Under the pieces are notes generated by a model. It ran no database searches. It worked only from the letters and a program-made list of their open reading frames with translations, and was not told the DNA's origin. The position numbers and the translations under genes were made by a program. Source: Ciona savignyi (taxonomy: Eukaryota; Chordata; Ascidiacea; Phlebobranchia; Cionidae). Taken from it: a stretch of 64,000 bases of DNA. Positions 60,801-64,000 of this stretch are shown here, in pieces. Where the stretch lies: positions 129,062 through 193,061 of the forward strand of contig CH003080.1 in the NCBI GenBank assembly GCA_000149265.1. Reading direction: 5' to 3'. Position 1 is the stretch's first letter, and each line of letters opens with the position of its first letter.

Positions 60801-63800
60801 CGGGATTTGGCGAGAATGAAATTCTCAATGGGAAAGTAACATAGCGGTAAACAAGTATAGATCAATGTGAACACATTTTGTTTTATTTAGAATACCCAGA
60901 ATTTAGTAAAGCTACCACTTACGAATATATAACTATACTTAAAACCAATATTAATATTTAAATTTAAATTTTGTATTTTAGCATTTTTTATATTTTTTAG
61001 CAATTTTTAGTCCTCCGTGCTCTTTTTTACATAAAGTATAAACATTATTTGCATTCTATTTTTTTGCCAGCACAATTAATATTAAAACGGGTTTTATTTT
61101 TAGTTTGAGTTTCAGAAAGGAATTTCGCGTAACTCAAAACCTATCCATCTTAGGTTGTTGCTTTCTATGTATCTGTTGAAGACTGTTATGCCGTGGTGCA
61201 CAATGCCGACGTGAAATTAAACAAACCGTCTTTTTCTAACCCCAACAAACCCACTAAACAGGCCACCTTCCAGATACAAAACTTTTAATGCAACGTTTAA
61301 CTGCGTTTTAATAACCAAAATAGTAACGAAAATAATAACAAAACTATATAATATTCACCTGGTTCGGCTTGCACGCAAATGAGCGATACAAGTTTACTCT
61401 GCATCTTCTGTATGACATCAAACCCGGCCGATTGGAAAACATGATCTTCATTTGAAGCCATCTTGCGCAACTGTTCTGGTCGTGTGTTGCCAATACCAAA
61501 GACGAGAGTTTGTACTCCAGCCTATTACGAGTAACAATATACCAAATGAAACAAATATTGATAATATTCGCCTTATTATTATTAAGGCAATTATCCATGC
61601 TTGGAATTTATGCGGTGTCTGTTAGCACAGCTTTATTGTTCAGAATATAATTAAAAGTCAAGACCAGTTATATTTTCCACCAAGTTTTAATCTCTCGATC
61701 GACTCGTGAATAGGACCCTTTTTGTGTAGGAGTCGGTATATGTATCGGTCGCGTTAACCATTCCGGCCACACGACCGTACCCTTGTAAGTTATATTCACC
61801 TCTTTAGCTACAGCCATGGCCTCTGTCACGTCATCTTGCGACTGGCCATCGGTCAACGCGATCAGAATCTTCGGTACGTTTTCACGGGACTGACTGAACA
61901 CCTTGTTCATTGTGAATTCAATCGCCCGACCCGTATTTGTAGACCCTCGTCGGTAGCTATTAACCAATGAAAAATGTTAAGAAAAGTGTTTTAAAACACA
62001 GAACTTTTTCAAGGAATTATTTATCGCGAAAATGGTTAACTGTTTGAGTTAGAGATTGGTAGATTTATTCCTACCCGATGCGTTGTATTGCTTGCAGTGT
62101 AGACTGCGTGGTTGAATGTTCGTTCAAACCAAATTCGAGAACTGGTCGTTCGGTGAACTGCACCAAAGCTACCCTTGTGTAATGTGGCCCAACCTGTATA
62201 TAATGATTTGATTAATTTGGCATTTGTCGGTTTGACTTCAGTTCAATTCAATTGAACTTAATTCCCAAAGGTATGCAGTATTTTAAGATGCCGGCCATTT
62301 GTTTTGAACAACACCTAACGTCCCACAGGTAACGGGTAGTAGGAAATATCAAACGAGTTCGTTTTCGTAAATAGAGTGTTTACTTGAAAAGCGTCCACGA
62401 TACTTTTGAGCCAATGCTTCAACTTGTCGAAGTTATCAGGACCAATTGATGTCGAACCATCGATCAGAAACACGAGTTCGGCCGTGACGGACGGACATGT
62501 TTGTTCGGAGTCCGTGCATATGCTCTGATGACAAATAGAATCTTACTTTTGATTATACTGCATTGTATATTTTGACATATATGAATATGAATATAAATAT
62601 AAACAAAACGCAGACCAACTGGTAAAATCTTCCTAAAATTAACAAAATTAATATATCGTTCTAAGATACTTTAAATAGCGGCGAAATATTTGCCTTACAA
62701 TGTAAATTAAAAGTTCAATCATACAAAACATTAGATCACCTTAATCAATCCTCTTCTCTTAAGCTCAATAATATCAAAGTTTAGAGCTTCTATGACGTAA
62801 TCTTTGTCTGGGTCTGAGGCAATGACCTTGATTTCTTCTAAGCTGTAATCGGCTACACCAACCGCGTACACTGTAACTCCAGCCTATTGTTGGAAAGTAA
62901 AGAAGTATGAAGTAAAGTGCAATCAACTTTTTTTTTAACTTATATTGAACACTTTAATTAAGTGTTTAAAATGTCCGGCATCTCGGTCTACAGTATTAAT
63001 TAAATGGTTATTAATACCTCGTGTACACGACTTGCTGCTTCAATTACTCTTCCCGGTTCTTGTGCTTTACCATCAGTCATAACAATTGCGAGATCAGGCA
63101 CATCAGTTCGGTCTCCATTCTCCGTGGAGTAAATGACATCCTAAACAGTTGTCAGTGAGGTTAAAAGTTCACAATTTGATATAGGTGTCCTGTATTGCTT
63201 ATACATGTATGTGCTATATAGAATTTTAATCATTGCAATTCGCTGGTTATGCGGTATGTTAATAAATTGTACTGCATACCAGCATGTAAGTCAACGCAGC
63301 TCCAGTATGTGTATCACCCATGATGTAGTCCATATTGTCAATAGCCCTCAGAACTTCCTCTTTTGAAAGTAGATCGCCAAAGCTGCAAATGCAAAGAATA
63401 CGAAGGGTGATTGGGTCTACACAGTTCACACAAACTTAGAATAATGGTTACTTGAATTCTTCTTGCACAAGTGTACTGTATTGCAAGATGGCCACTCGTG
63501 TTTCGTCTGGCCCGATGTCGAACGCGTTTACTATCTTTTTTATCCATTCCTTAACCTGCAATATACGTTGTATGACACAATGTTTTAAATGGAAATTATG
63601 TTATAAATTAGATACCTTCATAAAGTCGTTATAACCGATGGTAGATGACCCGTCTATTACAAATGCTAAGTCATGTTTTGCAGTAGGACATTCTGTAGAA
63701 TATATTGTTTGCAAACTTCTTTCTTTAAACTAAAATGTTGCCCACCTTGAACAGTCTGCTCACACACAGCCGCCACTAATCGTTGTTGAATTTTCCCAAT

Positions 63801-64000
63801 TGAAAGAAAATCTTTTACCTGCGCGTAAGTTAAGGTAGTGAGCAGTTCAGTTCCTAATTTAACAAGGTATCATCACAAAAATAACCATAAAGACTCCTTT
63901 TTGCTCCTCCGACTCAGGAGCAGCTGCGATAATACGAAGTTGTGCCATGCGGTCATGTGACATGTCGTCACCAACCCCCACAGCAAAGGTAGCGATGCCC
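51890..64000 (-). CDS. Large secreted multi-VWA protein with TSPN domain (collagen/matrilin-like), 5' end outside window
   Basis: I can place 34 exons in one frame: 64000-63886, 63818-63746, 63692-63616, 63555-63452, 63382-63280, 63140-63018, 62883-62740, 62524-62384, 62193-62075, 61956-61800, 61521-61359, 60741-60601, 60352-60162, 58794-58701, 58630-58487, 58131-57986, 57823-57638, 57479-57407, 57341-57174, 57100-56992, 56931-56767, 56535-56424, 56070-55950, 55643-55224, 54899-54777, 54709-54644, 54492-54360, 54096-53946, 53890-53747, 53318-53127, 53038-52958, 52588-52522, 52468-52374 and 51961-51890. After a partial VWA (to ~63746) come five whole VWA domains: 63692-62740, 62524-61359, 60741-58487, 58131-57174 and 57100 to ~55590. 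Each has a MIDAS (DGSST, DGSTS, DGSGS, DGSNS, DGSTS) and a (T/S)DG loop. An Asn/Arg/Thr-rich linker follows, then a laminin-G-like TSPN domain (LPNGLPVEFSLISIFRMHG, IDCQQVP, ECCELPG) and a Cys-containing tail. No Gly-X-Y collagen repeat is present. Role in extracellular matrix is inferred. Confidence 0.88.
52681..52876 (+). repeat. SINE-like repeat, 3' part (copy D)
   Basis: Starts CGGAAATTGTCTGAACCCAG and includes GGGGATTAATGGATACTACC, TACAACACACTGCATGAGCT, CTTGAGGTAATCTAACGATT, GCCCGTGTGATAACTCCC and GAGATAAACATAAACA, with a tail of four TATCC units. It lies in an intron near the 3' end of the VWA gene, antisense to it. The tRNA-like head is missing. Confidence 0.65.
55725..55890 (+). repeat. 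SINE-like repeat, degenerate 3' fragment (copy G)
   Basis: Recognisable by CATATACAGCACACTACTAT, AAAACCGACGGCGAATTG, AAATCTGACTATTGGCGTG and GGGATAAAACGTGAAC in family order. It is strongly diverged and lies in the intron before the linker exon of the VWA gene. Confidence 0.45.

Overview
The window is animal nuclear DNA from a compact, AT-rich chordate genome, and a tunicate of the Ciona type fits best. Every gene is intron-split with small GT-AG exons, introns are mostly 0.1-1 kb, neighbouring genes sit tail to tail a few hundred bases apart, and the families are chordate-like (FHF-type FGF, DMRT with a DMA domain, gp78/AMFR, LAPTM4, a VWA/TSPN matrix protein). The species call is inference. 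Gene models were built by hand by joining exons with matching phase. All six complete genes except LAPTM4 (one exon unresolved) close into uninterrupted reading frames.

Layout: 3015-5298 (+) a complete FGF11/12/13/14-type gene (181 aa). 5936-11536 (-) an O-fucosyltransferase-like type II membrane protein (529 aa). 11537-16237 the divergent spacer in front of 16238-18962 (+), a DMRT transcription factor with DM and DMA domains (427 aa). 19345-23916 (-) a secreted protein resembling a clan GH-A glycoside hydrolase (564 aa). 24861-36410 (-) the ER ubiquitin ligase AMFR/gp78 (817 aa) with TM bundle, RING, CUE and G2BR. 47721-49899 (-) a LAPTM4-like lysosomal membrane protein. 51890-64000 (-) the 3' part of a large matrix-type gene with five complete VWA domains and part of a sixth, an Asn-rich linker, a thrombospondin-N-like domain and a short tail. 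Its 5' end lies outside the window.

The stretch 35250-41946 is repeated almost base for base at 42047-48900, on either side of a run of exactly 100 N (41947-42046). It duplicates AMFR exons 1-2 and LAPTM4 exons 4-8. This looks like two haplotypes placed in series by the assembler rather than a real tandem duplication.

Repeats: a tRNA-derived SINE-like family recurs at least seven times. Three non-autonomous hAT elements have clear 8-bp target duplications, and one TA-flanked element has pogo/mariner-like ends. AMFR intron 8 carries a 2.8-kb insert bounded by identical 148-bp direct repeats. No CRISPR, prokaryotic genes, rRNA or convincing tRNA genes were seen. I found no clearly novel system. 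The most unusual items are the multi-VWA/TSPN protein, the glycosidase-like protein with atypical active-site positions, and the duplicated, gap-split segment.
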